64,000 bases of DNA from JASHUC01 sp035523875 (GTDB taxonomy: Bacteria > Pseudomonadota > Gammaproteobacteria > Steroidobacterales > Steroidobacteraceae). Made by a program: the position numbers and the translations under genes. Under the pieces are notes generated by a model. That model was not told the DNA's origin and did not search any database. It saw only the letters and a program-made list of their open reading frames with translations. Location: NCBI GenBank assembly GCA_035523875.1, contig DATKPY010000037.1:146105-210104 (forward strand), read 5' to 3'. Each line of letters begins with the position of its first letter. Within the stretch, counting starts at the first letter, position 1. Shown piece after piece: positions 42,244 to 51,425 of this stretch.

Positions 42244-44943
42244 ATGAGCCACGCTTCGATGCGGCCGCGAGTCGCCGCTCAAACATCCGATCGTCGAATC
42301 AAGCCTGCCGCATTGCCCGCGGCACTCGCAGCCGCGGTCACGGCGAGCCTCGTGTGCGGCACCGCGCTCGCGCAGCAGTCGACGGCGCCGAGCGGGTCGA
42401 GCGCGACCACGGCCGCGAGCGCGCCGGCTCACCCGGCCGAGCCCGCGCAGAGCGGACCCGTGCATCTCGCACAGGCGCAGACGCCGAGCCAGAGCGCCGC
42501 GCAGTCGAGCAGCGCGCAGCCCGAGGAGGGACTGCAGGAGGTGGTGGTGACCGCGCGCTATCGCGCGGAGAATTTACAGTCAACGCCGCTCTCCATCACG
42601 CCGTTCACTGCCGAGGATCTGCAGCAGCAGCAGCTCTACAACGTCAACGACCTCGGCAACGAGATCCCGAATGCCTACTTCCGCGAGCCGACGAGCAACT
42701 ACGGCCCGACGGAGACGATCGGCCTGCGCGGCTTTACGCAGGTCGATTTCAACTACTCGTTCCAGCCGACGGTCGGTTTCTATATCGACGACATGTACCA
42801 GGGCACCCTCACCGGCTCCTCCTTCGACCTGGCGGACATGCAGCGCATCGAGGTGCTGAACGGGCCGCAGGGCACGCTCTTCGGCATGAACTCGATCGGC
42901 GGGGCGATACGCCTGATCACCACCAAGCCGCAAGCCACCGACTCGGCGCAGCTCCAGGTGACCTACGGCCAGCATCACGAGATGGACTTCGTGGGCATCG
43001 GCAACGCGGTGCTGATCGATCAGCTGCTCTACATGCGGGTGGTCGCGGACTCGCGCACCGAGGATTCCATCGGCCACTTCCTCGACTTCACCTGCCAGAT
43101 GAAAGCGATGGGGGTGTCCTCCTCGTACTACGGAACGCTTCCCGAGACGGTGAGTCCGCTGCAGAACACCGGCTGCGCACTCGGCGGGCTCGGCGGGTAC
43201 GATCACAAGAACACGCGCGTCGAGCTGCGCTACCTGCCGACTTCCGCCCTCGAGGTGAACGCCAAGGCGTACTACAGCAAGCAGGCCGACGATCCGCCGT
43301 TGCAGGCGCTCCTCACCCCATACGGCGGCCCGAACGACGTGCTCAACAACTTCTACAGCAACTTCGTCGTCTTTCCGAAGTTCGGGATGAACTACGCCGG
43401 CAACTGCGGCGGGGTGTCCTGCAACCCGTACTTCGTCTCCCCGAGCCCGTGGGACAACTACGCCAATTTCGGAGACGTGATGACCGGGCAGCAGTACAAC
43501 CCGATCCAGACGCTGCAGGAATGGGGGTCGGAGGCCACGGTCGATTACAAGTTCTCCGATTCGCTCGCGCTCAAGTACATCTGGTCCTACCGCACATACT
43601 CGACCGACTGGGCGAACGACAGCGACCTCACCCCGTTCGGCTTAGTGCAGTCGAATTACGATCAGGGACACCGTCAGTTCACCGACGAGCTCCGGCTCAC
43701 GGGCGATCTGTTCTCGAAGAAGCTCGAGTGGACGGTCGGCGGCTTCTACTACGACGCGCGCGACTACGAGTTCAACGGCACCAACTTCGATGCCTTCGCC
43801 GCGCTCGGAATCCTGCCGAATGCGTACACGCTCGAGGGCTACACCACCAACAATCAGTCGGCGTACCTGCACCTCAATTACCAGTTCACCGATCAGTGGT
43901 CGCTCTCGGGCGGTTGGCGCTACACGGACCAGTATCTGACCAACACCTACCATCAGCTGAGCCTGGAGGACACCACTTTGCTGATCACCCCCTCGCCGGT
44001 GATCAACAAGGGCAGTCGCGGGGACTGGAGCGGCTCGATCAATTTCCAGGCGACGCCGAACGCATTCCTTTACCTGGAGGCGGCGAGCGGGTTCACGCTT
44101 CCGGGATTCAACTCGCGCGTGGAGACGATCGGCCAGCTCGAGGAGACGGTGCCGGGCCAGGAGGCCGTGAACTACGAGTTCGGCTGGAAGACCGACTGGC
44201 TCGATCATCGTCTGCGCGTGAACGGGTCGGTGTTCTACGAGGACTACAAGTCCTACCTCAACCTCGAGCTCGGAACGCAGTGCACTCCATCCAACTCCCT
44301 CAACCCGGGCACCCCCATCTTTGGTCTGCCGCCCGGGGCGCCTTGCCCTGCCGGCACGCCGCTCGCGGGGCACGTCGGCGAGAGCCCGTGGTTTTTCTAC
44401 AGCGGTATTCCGGCTTACATGCCGGGCGCCGAGCTCGAGGTGCAGGCAGCGCCGATCGATCGGCTGCTCGCGAACTTCAATCTCGGCTGGATCGAGTTCC
44501 ACAGCAAGATCTCCGACCCCACGAATCCTGCGTACATCAATCCGTCGGTGCGCCTGCAGCCCGAGTGGAACATGAGCTCGGGCGTCCAGTACGGCATCGC
44601 ACTCCCGAACAGTGCGACGCTCACGCCGCGGCTCGACTGGCGCTACCAGGGGTACATCACCAACGGTCCGGAGGCGGATTTCCAGGCCGCGTCCTATTTC
44701 CGGGTCCCCGGCTACAGCCTCTTCAATGCGTCGCTCCTGTACGCGCCGGGCAATGGGAAGTGGACCATCGCCTTACAAGCGCAGAACATGTTCAACCACT
44801 TCTACTGGGTGCAGCTCGGCGCCCCGGTCACGCTCACCTCGGGTACGGTGCCGTCCGCGGCCAATACCTATACGACACCGGAGAATGTCGGCACGCCGGG
44901 CCTGCCTCGGCAATGGAACGTGCAGTTCACGATGAATTTCTGA
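42244..44943 (+). CDS. TonB-dependent outer-membrane receptor
   Basis: 899 residues. A long N-terminus with a signal-type hydrophobic stretch (LAAAVTASLVCGTALAQQ, about residues 22-43) is followed by a Gln/Ala/Ser-rich linker, the TonB-box-like LQEVVVTARYRAENLQ, a plug domain (NVNDLGNEIPNAYFRE, QRIEVLNGPQGTLFGMNSIG) and a barrel ending in the outer-membrane signal VQFTMNF with terminal Phe. The style is that of receptors for bulky organic substrates in sphingomonads and Steroidobacter relatives, not siderophores, though this is a judgement by eye. It is followed 154 bases later by the carotenoid-oxygenase gene and preceded by the divergent PQQ dehydrogenase. Confidence 0.9.
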   Translation: MSHASMRPRVAAQTSDRRIKPAALPAALAAAVTASLVCGTALAQQSTAPSGSSATTAASAPAHPAEPAQSGPVHLAQAQTPSQSAAQSSSAQPEEGLQEVVVTARYRAENLQSTPLSITPFTAEDLQQQQLYNVNDLGNEIPNAYFREPTSNYGPTETIGLRGFTQVDFNYSFQPTVGFYIDDMYQGTLTGSSFDLADMQRIEVLNGPQGTLFGMNSIGGAIRLITTKPQATDSAQLQVTYGQHHEMDFVGIGNAVLIDQLLYMRVVADSRTEDSIGHFLDFTCQMKAMGVSSSYYGTLPETVSPLQNTGCALGGLGGYDHKNTRVELRYLPTSALEVNAKAYYSKQADDPPLQALLTPYGGPNDVLNNFYSNFVVFPKFGMNYAGNCGGVSCNPYFVSPSPWDNYANFGDVMTGQQYNPIQTLQEWGSEATVDYKFSDSLALKYIWSYRTYSTDWANDSDLTPFGLVQSNYDQGHRQFTDELRLTGDLFSKKLEWTVGGFYYDARDYEFNGTNFDAFAALGILPNAYTLEGYTTNNQSAYLHLNYQFTDQWSLSGGWRYTDQYLTNTYHQLSLEDTTLLITPSPVINKGSRGDWSGSINFQATPNAFLYLEAASGFTLPGFNSRVETIGQLEETVPGQEAVNYEFGWKTDWLDHRLRVNGSVFYEDYKSYLNLELGTQCTPSNSLNPGTPIFGLPPGAPCPAGTPLAGHVGESPWFFYSGIPAYMPGAELEVQAAPIDRLLANFNLGWIEFHSKISDPTNPAYINPSVRLQPEWNMSSGVQYGIALPNSATLTPRLDWRYQGYITNGPEADFQAASYFRVPGYSLFNASLLYAPGNGKWTIALQAQNMFNHFYWVQLGAPVTLTSGTVPSAANTYTTPENVGTPGLPRQWNVQFTMNF

Positions 44944-45020
44944 GCCGACAAAGCCCGCTCGCACGCTGCGGCAACAATCGAGCGCCGCACACCGGGCGCT
45001 CACGGGCCGGCGCGAACGCC

Positions 45021-45052
45021 GGGGCCGCCGTTGAGTTATCATCGGCGGCCCC
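45021..45052. promoter_or_regulatory. Strong inverted repeat before the carotenoid-oxygenase gene
   Basis: Perfect 10-bp arms GGGGCCGCCG and CGGCGGCCCC around a 12-base AT-rich loop (TTGAGTTATCAT), 45 bases before the ATG at 45098. It could terminate receptor transcripts, act as an attenuator in the leader, or be an operator spanning a -10-like TATCAT. No U-run follows. It separates the receptor gene from the oxygenase gene, so expression of the two may differ. Confidence 0.5.
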
Positions 45053-45097
45053 GGGGATGCCGCAATCGGGGCGATCCGGAAGAGAGAGGTAGCGATC

Positions 45098-46549
45098 ATG
45101 TCATCGTCGGTCGATTTTCGCGGTCATCCGCTCTTTCCCCCGGGGTTCAACAGCCCGACCCGATTCGAGGGCGACGTCTTCGACTGCGAGGTGTGGGGGC
45201 GAATCCCCGAGGACATCGAGGGCAACTTCTATCGCATGCAGTGCGACTTCGAGTATCGCCCGCCGATGAACGAGTGGATGACCGGCTTCAACGGCGATGG
45301 GCACATCAGCCGCTTCCGCTTCAAGAACGGTCACGTCGACTACAAGGGCCGCTACGTCAAGACTGCGCGCATCATGGCGGAGCGCCACGCGCGCCGGCGC
45401 CTCTTCGGCGTCTACCGCAATCCGTTCACGGACGATCCGAGCGTGCGTCACATCAACCGCTCGGCGGCCAACACGCACATGTACTGGCACGGCGGCAAGC
45501 TCTTCACGCTGAAGGAGGACTCGCTCCCGTACATCGTCGACCCGCAGACGCTCGAGACGCTCGGGGACTGGGATTTCGACGGCAAGTGGACCTCCAAGAC
45601 GATGACCGCGCACCCGAAGATCGACCCGCTTACCGGGGAGATGATTGCGTACGGCTACGAGGCGAAGGGCATCCTCACCAAGGACATCGCGGTCTACATC
45701 GTGAGCCCCGAGGGTCGCATCACGCGCCAATGGTGGCTCACCTCGCCCTACTTGGGCATCATCCACGACATCGCGATCTCGCAGAAGCACATCCTCATTC
45801 CTGTGATCGCGCGCACCACGAGTCTCGAGCGCCTGAAGAAGGGCCTGCCGATGTGGGAGTGGGACGGAAGCCTGCCCACGATGGTGGGCGTGCTGCCGCG
45901 CGACGGCGAGGCGAAGGATGTGCGCTGGTACAAGGGACCCTCGCGCAACACGCTGCACTTCCTCAACGCAACGGACCGCGGCAGCAAGGTGACGATGGAG
46001 CTGCCGACCTCGAGCGGCGAGCGCGACCCCTCGCAGATCCGGCGCTGGACGTTCGATCTCAACGGCACGCCCGATACGTTCGAGGAGGAGGTCGTCTCGA
46101 CGACCTCGGGGTTCCTGCCGCGCATGGACGACAGGTTTCTCTCGCTCGATTATCGCTACGGATTCTTGAGCAGCCACGATCCGAGCGTGCAGCCGGATGT
46201 GCAGCGCGCGCCCGCGATGGCGCGCATGGGCCGCTTCGCCATGAACGTGCTGCAGCGCCTCGATGTGCGCACCGGGGAGATCAAGCAGTGCCCGGTCGAG
46301 CCCGTGCTCGGACTGCAGGAAGCGATGTTCGTGCCGCGCCGCAACGCCCAGGGCGAGGGCGACGGCTATGTGATGTGCGTGGGGAGCAACTACGAATCGA
46401 CCTCCTCGGATCTGCTCATCGTCGATGCGCAGCGCATGGAGGAGGGCGTGCTCGCGACGATCAAGCTGCCCTTCCGGCTGCGCAGCGGCACCCACACCAA
46501 CTGGTATCCGCAGGCCGTTCTGCCTCCGGTGCGGGATGAATTCGCATGA
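45098..46549 (+). CDS. Carotenoid-cleavage (lignostilbene-type) dioxygenase
   Basis: 483-residue Fe(II) seven-bladed propeller of the RPE65/CCD family, without a signal peptide, so cytosolic. All four iron-binding histidines are visible: His172 (MTAHPKID), His223 (GIIHDIAIS), His287 (NTLHFLNA) and His466 (SGTHTNWYP). Such enzymes split a C=C bond of carotenoids, apocarotenoids or stilbenes into two aldehydes with O2. The substrate is unknown; aldehyde products would suit the PQQ dehydrogenases nearby only if exported or formed outside. Ribosome-binding site GAGAGAGG precedes the ATG. The stop overlaps the next gene (ATGA), so the small Tat protein is coupled to it. Confidence 0.92.
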   Translation: MSSSVDFRGHPLFPPGFNSPTRFEGDVFDCEVWGRIPEDIEGNFYRMQCDFEYRPPMNEWMTGFNGDGHISRFRFKNGHVDYKGRYVKTARIMAERHARRRLFGVYRNPFTDDPSVRHINRSAANTHMYWHGGKLFTLKEDSLPYIVDPQTLETLGDWDFDGKWTSKTMTAHPKIDPLTGEMIAYGYEAKGILTKDIAVYIVSPEGRITRQWWLTSPYLGIIHDIAISQKHILIPVIARTTSLERLKKGLPMWEWDGSLPTMVGVLPRDGEAKDVRWYKGPSRNTLHFLNATDRGSKVTMELPTSSGERDPSQIRRWTFDLNGTPDTFEEEVVSTTSGFLPRMDDRFLSLDYRYGFLSSHDPSVQPDVQRAPAMARMGRFAMNVLQRLDVRTGEIKQCPVEPVLGLQEAMFVPRRNAQGEGDGYVMCVGSNYESTSSDLLIVDAQRMEEGVLATIKLPFRLRSGTHTNWYPQAVLPPVRDEFA

Positions 46550-46833
46550 GCAATCGCCGCGCGTTCCTCAATGGGGCCGGCGCCGTCGGGGCGCTCGCCT
46601 TCGCAACGGCCGGCTTGCCGCGAGCGCTCGCGCGCGCCTCAGCGGATCACGACCAAGCGCGCGCGGTGCCCCGCTCGAGCCCCATGCATTCGGCTGACGC
46701 CGATCCCTGGGACGTGGACGACATCTGCGGCCCCACCCCGCGCTATGCGCTCGCGACTCCGCACGCGCCGGTGCGCACCTCACCGGTCCTGTGGGAGCAC
46801 GTCGATCCGATCGATCGGATGCTCGTCATCTAA
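46546..46833 (+). CDS. Small twin-arginine-signal protein coupled to the oxygenase gene
   Basis: 95 residues. The N-terminus SNRRAFLNGAGAVGALAFA is a good Tat signal (RR-x-F-L), with probable cleavage after PRALARA about residue 31. The remaining 64 residues are unlike any family I know, with one cysteine (DDICGPTPR), an acidic middle and C-terminal EHVDPIDRMLVI. The start overlaps the stop of the carotenoid oxygenase (ATGA) and the triple-SnoaL gene follows 55 bases later. It is long enough and well enough placed to be real. It might act as an exported partner or chaperone-like subunit; that is speculation. Confidence 0.7.
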   Translation: MSNRRAFLNGAGAVGALAFATAGLPRALARASADHDQARAVPRSSPMHSADADPWDVDDICGPTPRYALATPHAPVRTSPVLWEHVDPIDRMLVI

Positions 46834-46888
46834 TCCGCCCACGGCGCACTCAGGCGCTCATTCATCTCGGGCGAGCGAAGGGGGATTC

Positions 46889-49800
46889 ATGCGACACAGG
46901 CTCGCGACGGCAGCGCTCATCGCGATCGTTGCGGCCGCCGGCCTGCCGAGCGCCACGCGCGCCGGTGCGGGTGGCGCGGTCGGATTGAAAACGCGGCTCG
47001 ATCGGCTCGAGGCCGAGGTCACCGCGGGCGAGGACGTGCTCGCGATCGAGAAGCTGCAGCGCGCGTATGGATACTACGTCGACAAGGGCATGTGGGAGGA
47101 CGTTGCCCAGCTCTTCACGCAGGATGCGGTCGCGAACTATCCGGCCGGCGTCTTCATCGGCTGGAAGAGCATCCGCGAGCATCTCTACATGAACGTCGGT
47201 GGGAAGAAGATGGGCGAGCTCGGCTTGGGCGACGGGCGGCTCTACGACCACATGAACATTCAGCCGGTCGTTCATCTCGATCCGGGTGGCAAGACAGCAC
47301 GCGGGCGCTGGCGTGCGTTCGCCATGTTCGGCAACTTCGGCGGTGGTGCCGTGTGGGCGGAGGGTGTCTACGAGATCGGCTACGCGAAAGTCGACGGTGT
47401 GTGGAAGATCCGCAAGCTCGACTACTACGACGGCTTCGGCGCCCCGTATCAAACGGGCTGGGCGGCGCCGGCCGCACCGCGCGGGGTTGGCGGGCGCGGC
47501 ACTGCCGGACCGGGCGGCGCACCGCTCGCAGCCGTGCGTCGCGCATTCCGCCATCTCGCGCATCCGCCCGATCGGCCGCGCGTGTCCTGCGGCGGGTTTC
47601 CGAAGGCGTGCCTCGCACCGTTCGACTACTCGAATCCGGGCACGACGGCCGCGGGGGCCGCAGTCTGGAGCGTCTCTGCTCGGGACGTGGCGGCCGTTGC
47701 CGCGCGCCACCGCGGTGATGAGAATCTTGGGCGGCGCGCCGCCCAACTCGCGCACCGGGCCGAGCTCCTGAGTGATGCGCAGCAGATCGAGAATCTGCAG
47801 CGCATCTACGGCTACTACCTCGATCGAGCGGACTGGGACCAGGTCGCCGACCTCTTTGCGGAGGACGGCACGATCGAGCTCGCGCAGCGCGGGGTCTACG
47901 TCGGCAAGGCTCGCATCCGCGAGTTTCTCGGTCTGCTCGGACACCACGGCCTCGTCTACGGCTGGCTGAACGATCACATCCAGCTGCAGCCGATCGTCGA
48001 TGTGTCCGCGGACGGCCTGCATGCCCGCTCGCGCAGCCGCGAGCTCGACATGACGGGCGTGTACCAGACGTGGGGGAAGTGGAGCGAAGGGACCTACGAG
48101 AATACGTACGTGAAGCGAAACGGCGTGTGGAAGATCGCTTCGCTTCACTATTACCCGACGTTCATCACCGACTACGACAAGGGTTGGGCGAAGGATGCCG
48201 AGCCCGCACCGGCTGCGAGCGAGGCACTCCCGCCGGATCGTCCGCCGAGCGAGGTCTACCAGATCTATCCGAAGGCGTTCGTGCCGCCGTTCCATTATCG
48301 CAATCCCGCAACCGGCGAGCCGCCGCACTACCCGCCGGTCGGTGCGCCGAGCAGCGCGGCTGCTGCGGCGATGCTCGCGCCGCTCGGGCGGCCTTGGAGT
48401 GCACCGCGGGTGAGGAGCGCCGCGGCGCTCGTCGCTGCCGCCGAGCGCACCATCGAGCGCGTGAAGGACTACGACGAGATCGAGAATCTCGAGAGCGCCT
48501 ACGGTTACTATCTCGATAAGGATCTGTGGAACGGCCTCGCCGATCTGTTCTCCGCGGACGGCACGATGGAGCTCGCGCAACGCGGGGTCTACGAGACCCG
48601 CGAGCACATCCGCACGTTCCTATTCAAAGTGCTCGGGCGCGGCCACGAGGGTCCCGTCGCGGGCATGCTGGGCAACCACATGCAGCTGCAGCCGGTGATC
48701 GACGTGGCCCCCGATGGCTTGAGCGCCAAGATCCGCATCCGCATGTTCCAGCAGATGGCCTTCGGCTCGCGCGCCTCGGTGGGCGCTGCGATCTACGAGA
48801 ACGTCGCCATCAAACAGGACGGCATCTGGAGACTGCAGACCGACCACACCTACAACACGCTCGGGGCGAGCTACGAGGGCGGATGGGTGCGCGGTGCGCA
48901 CCCGGGCGTGCCGGGCGAGAGCAAGGAGTACCCTCCCGATGCCCCGCCGACCGGCAAGGTCGCGATGTTTCCCGTCGTCTACGACATTCCCTTCCACTAC
49001 GCCAATCCCGTCACGGGCCGCACGGCCGTGCCACTCATCGGAGCGAGCGGGGAGGCCCCGGTGACCGCCGCCGCGGACCCGCCGGCCTCGCAAGCCCCCG
49101 CACTCCGTGCGCCGTCCGGCATGGCGCCGAACATCGCGAGTGCGCTCAGGGAGATGGGCGCGCGCATCGACCCACGCACGGCGCAGCTCTATGCGCCGCT
49201 CTTTCCGCACGAGCCGTATCCAAACGTCGCGCTCACGCGCGATGTGCACTACGGACCGCACGAGCGCAATGTCCTCGACATCTTCACCGCGCCCGCGAAG
49301 GGCCACGCGGAGCCGGTGCTGGTGTTCATCCACGGCGGCGGCTTCAGCCGCGGCTCGAAGCACACCGCCGGCACGCCCTTCTACGACAACATCGGCCTGT
49401 GGGCGGCGGCGCACGGGCTCGTGGGCGTGACGATGAACTATCGCCTTGCCCCGCAGTTTCAGTTTCCCTCCGGCATCGAGGACGTGACGGCGGCCGTGCG
49501 CTTCCTGCACCGACACATCGCCGCCTACGGCGGCGATCCGCACGAGATCTTCCTGTGGGGGCACTCGGCCGGTGCGGCGCATGTGGCCGATTACCTCGCG
49601 CATGTCGCGACGACCGCGGCCCGGCCGGCCGTCGCGGGCGCGATCCTCACCTCGGGCTTCTACGACCTCGGCAATCAGGTCTCCATCTGGAAGGACTATT
49701 ACGGCACGGACGTGTCCAAGTATCCCGAGCGCTCATCGCTCCCCGGGCTGCTCAAGACCCCGACACCGCTTCTCGTCACCGACGCCGAGCTCGATCCGCC

Positions 49801-49981
49801 GATGATGCGCGAGCAGACCGATGAGCTCACTGCGGCGCGCGCGAAGGAGGGGCGGCCGGTCGAGCGCGTCTTCCTGCCGAACCACTCGCACCTCTCGGAG
49901 ACCTATGCGGTCGGCACGCCGGATGAGTCGCTGTCCGCTCCGGTGCTCGAGTTCATCCGTCGGGTGAGCGGCGAGCGCTAG
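46889..49981 (+). CDS. Exported multidomain protein: three SnoaL-like domains fused to an alpha/beta hydrolase
   Basis: 1030 residues. Signal peptide 1-26 (GLPSATRAGA). Three SnoaL/NTF2-like repeats at about 51-190, 294-435 and 526-670 share the opening (EKLQRAYGYYVDKGMWEDV; ENLQRIYGYYLDRADWDQV; ENLESAYGYYLDKDLWNGL), an ADLF-DGT or similar turn and a DH/NH-xQ-xQP core strand. From about 780 a hormone-sensitive-lipase-like alpha/beta hydrolase follows: oxyanion HGGG (about 814), nucleophile GHSAG (Ser about 892), acid near TDAELDPP (about 966) and His in NHSHLSE (about 1000). SnoaL domains act as cyclases, isomerases or hydrolases on polyketide- and terpene-like molecules. This four-domain layout is unfamiliar to me. 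ATG 46889 follows GAAGGGGG; the frame is also open upstream, but as a shadow of the Tat gene. Confidence 0.88.
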   Translation: MRHRLATAALIAIVAAAGLPSATRAGAGGAVGLKTRLDRLEAEVTAGEDVLAIEKLQRAYGYYVDKGMWEDVAQLFTQDAVANYPAGVFIGWKSIREHLYMNVGGKKMGELGLGDGRLYDHMNIQPVVHLDPGGKTARGRWRAFAMFGNFGGGAVWAEGVYEIGYAKVDGVWKIRKLDYYDGFGAPYQTGWAAPAAPRGVGGRGTAGPGGAPLAAVRRAFRHLAHPPDRPRVSCGGFPKACLAPFDYSNPGTTAAGAAVWSVSARDVAAVAARHRGDENLGRRAAQLAHRAELLSDAQQIENLQRIYGYYLDRADWDQVADLFAEDGTIELAQRGVYVGKARIREFLGLLGHHGLVYGWLNDHIQLQPIVDVSADGLHARSRSRELDMTGVYQTWGKWSEGTYENTYVKRNGVWKIASLHYYPTFITDYDKGWAKDAEPAPAASEALPPDRPPSEVYQIYPKAFVPPFHYRNPATGEPPHYPPVGAPSSAAAAAMLAPLGRPWSAPRVRSAAALVAAAERTIERVKDYDEIENLESAYGYYLDKDLWNGLADLFSADGTMELAQRGVYETREHIRTFLFKVLGRGHEGPVAGMLGNHMQLQPVIDVAPDGLSAKIRIRMFQQMAFGSRASVGAAIYENVAIKQDGIWRLQTDHTYNTLGASYEGGWVRGAHPGVPGESKEYPPDAPPTGKVAMFPVVYDIPFHYANPVTGRTAVPLIGASGEAPVTAAADPPASQAPALRAPSGMAPNIASALREMGARIDPRTAQLYAPLFPHEPYPNVALTRDVHYGPHERNVLDIFTAPAKGHAEPVLVFIHGGGFSRGSKHTAGTPFYDNIGLWAAAHGLVGVTMNYRLAPQFQFPSGIEDVTAAVRFLHRHIAAYGGDPHEIFLWGHSAGAAHVADYLAHVATTAARPAVAGAILTSGFYDLGNQVSIWKDYYGTDVSKYPERSSLPGLLKTPTPLLVTDAELDPPMMREQTDELTAARAKEGRPVERVFLPNHSHLSETYAVGTPDESLSAPVLEFIRRVSGER

Positions 49982-49985
49982 CGGT

Positions 49986-50010
49986 CCCGCGCGCGCCCCG
50001 GACGCGCGGG
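49986..50010. terminator. Bidirectional terminator-like hairpin
   Basis: Perfect 8-bp stem CCCGCGCG/CGCGCGGG with a nine-base loop, starting five bases after the stop of the SnoaL-hydrolase gene and lying in the 42-base gap to the convergent amidohydrolase gene. No U-run; function presumed from position. Confidence 0.45.
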
Positions 50011-50023
50011 CGCGGTGCCGCGC

Positions 50024-51373
50024 TCACCAGGGACCGGGATCGAGATCGATGGCATTGCCGCCGCGCTTGTAGACGACCCCGGCCTTCATCACGAAGGCGA
50101 CGTGCCTCATGATGCCGATGTTCTCGAGCGGGTCGCCATCGACGGCCACCAGATCGGCGAGCTTGCCGGCCGTCACGCTTCCCAGGTCCTGGTCCCTCTT
50201 GAGGAGCTGGGCGCCGTGGATCGTCGCGGCCTCGAGCGCGAACAACGGCGGCATGCCCGCCTTCACCATGAGCTCGAGCTCGTGGGCGTTTTCCCCGTGC
50301 GGGTAGACGGCGGCGTCGGTGCCGAAGGCGATCTTCACGCCGGCGCGATACGCGCGGCCCGCGGTGGCGAGGATCTGCGAGCCGATCGTGAGCGCCTTGG
50401 CAGCCACCTGGGGCGGGTAGTAGCCCGGGACCCGCGCCTTCTCCGCGACGAACTCGCCCGCGATGATCGTCGGCACGTACCAGGTCCCGTGCTCCTTCAT
50501 CAGGCGCATGTCCTCCGCGTTCATGAAGGTGCCGTGCTCGATCGAATCCACTCCGCCCAGCACCGCGCGCCGGATCGCTTCGGCGCCGTGCGCATGCGCG
50601 GCGACCGTGAACCCGTAGTCGTGCGCGGTCGCGACGACCGCCTTGATCTCCTCGAGCGTGAGCTGTGGGTTATCGCCGCTTGCGCTCTCATCGAGCACGC
50701 CTCCCGAGGGCATGATCTTGATGAGATCGTCCCCGAGCTTGTAGTGGAGCCGAACCGCCTTCGCGGCCTCCTCGGGGCTGTTGATGATGCTCTGCATGAC
50801 CCCGGGGTCGCCGGCGAGATCTTGCCGGTACCCGTCCGTCGGATCGGCGTGACCGCCGGTAGAGCCGATGGGCACACCGGCGGTGAAGATACGCGGACCG
50901 ACGATCACGCCCGCGTTGATCGCATTGCGCAGCGCCACCGATTCGTTCTCGTGGTCCCCGACGTTGCGAACCGTCGTGAATCCGGCGAGCAGCGTGCGCC
51001 GCGCATACACCGTCGAGCGCACGACGTAGTCGGCTAGATTCCAGCGAAACTGATCGCTGTATTGAGTGGGGCTCGTCTGATCGGTCAGATGGGTGTGACT
51101 GTCGATGAGCCCGGGCAGACACGTCGCGGTGGACAGATCGATGTCCCGCGCGCCCGCGACCGGTGCATCCCCGGGCACGACGCTCAGGATGCGTTCGCCG
51201 GCGATCAGCACCGTTGTCGCACCGAGCATCCGTCCCGCGAGCGTATCGACCAGGTGTCCGCAGTGCACCGCTACCTCGGCCTGCGCGGCCCGCTGCGCGG
51301 CGGCATCGCCCACGACGGCCCAGCAGACGACCGCAAATCCGCATCCGACGACCACGGCGAAGAAACGGCGCAT
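50024..51373 (-). CDS. Exported metal-dependent amidohydrolase (Xaa-Pro dipeptidase/imidazolonepropionase-like)
   Basis: 449 residues. Signal peptide about 1-26 (VVGDAAAQ). Amidohydrolase barrel with metal ligands His93/His95 in GLIDSHTHL, HAHG and SIEHGTF further on, and the catalytic Asp in FGTDAAVYP; the C-terminal beta-sandwich part has KLADLVAVDGDPLENI. The IKIMPSGG segment fits the carboxylated-lysine type. Family members cut cyclic amides, Xaa-Pro dipeptides or lactone/ester bonds, including mycotoxin and organophosphate hydrolases. It follows the dihaem cytochrome c gene by 52 bases and converges on the SnoaL-hydrolase gene. Confidence 0.87.
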   Translation of the reverse strand: MRRFFAVVVGCGFAVVCWAVVGDAAAQRAAQAEVAVHCGHLVDTLAGRMLGATTVLIAGERILSVVPGDAPVAGARDIDLSTATCLPGLIDSHTHLTDQTSPTQYSDQFRWNLADYVVRSTVYARRTLLAGFTTVRNVGDHENESVALRNAINAGVIVGPRIFTAGVPIGSTGGHADPTDGYRQDLAGDPGVMQSIINSPEEAAKAVRLHYKLGDDLIKIMPSGGVLDESASGDNPQLTLEEIKAVVATAHDYGFTVAAHAHGAEAIRRAVLGGVDSIEHGTFMNAEDMRLMKEHGTWYVPTIIAGEFVAEKARVPGYYPPQVAAKALTIGSQILATAGRAYRAGVKIAFGTDAAVYPHGENAHELELMVKAGMPPLFALEAATIHGAQLLKRDQDLGSVTAGKLADLVAVDGDPLENIGIMRHVAFVMKAGVVYKRGGNAIDLDPGPW

Positions 51374-51425
51374 GACGGCTCTCCCCCAAGAGAGTGGATC
51401 CGGGGGATCTTAGCGGAGTCGCCCG

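Noticed and set aside
41898..45092. Open frame of more than 1000 codons on the plus strand overlapping the TonB-receptor gene
   Set aside because: It is an out-of-frame shadow; its translation is Arg/Gly/His-rich with no domain, while the receptor frame shows signal peptide, plug and barrel.
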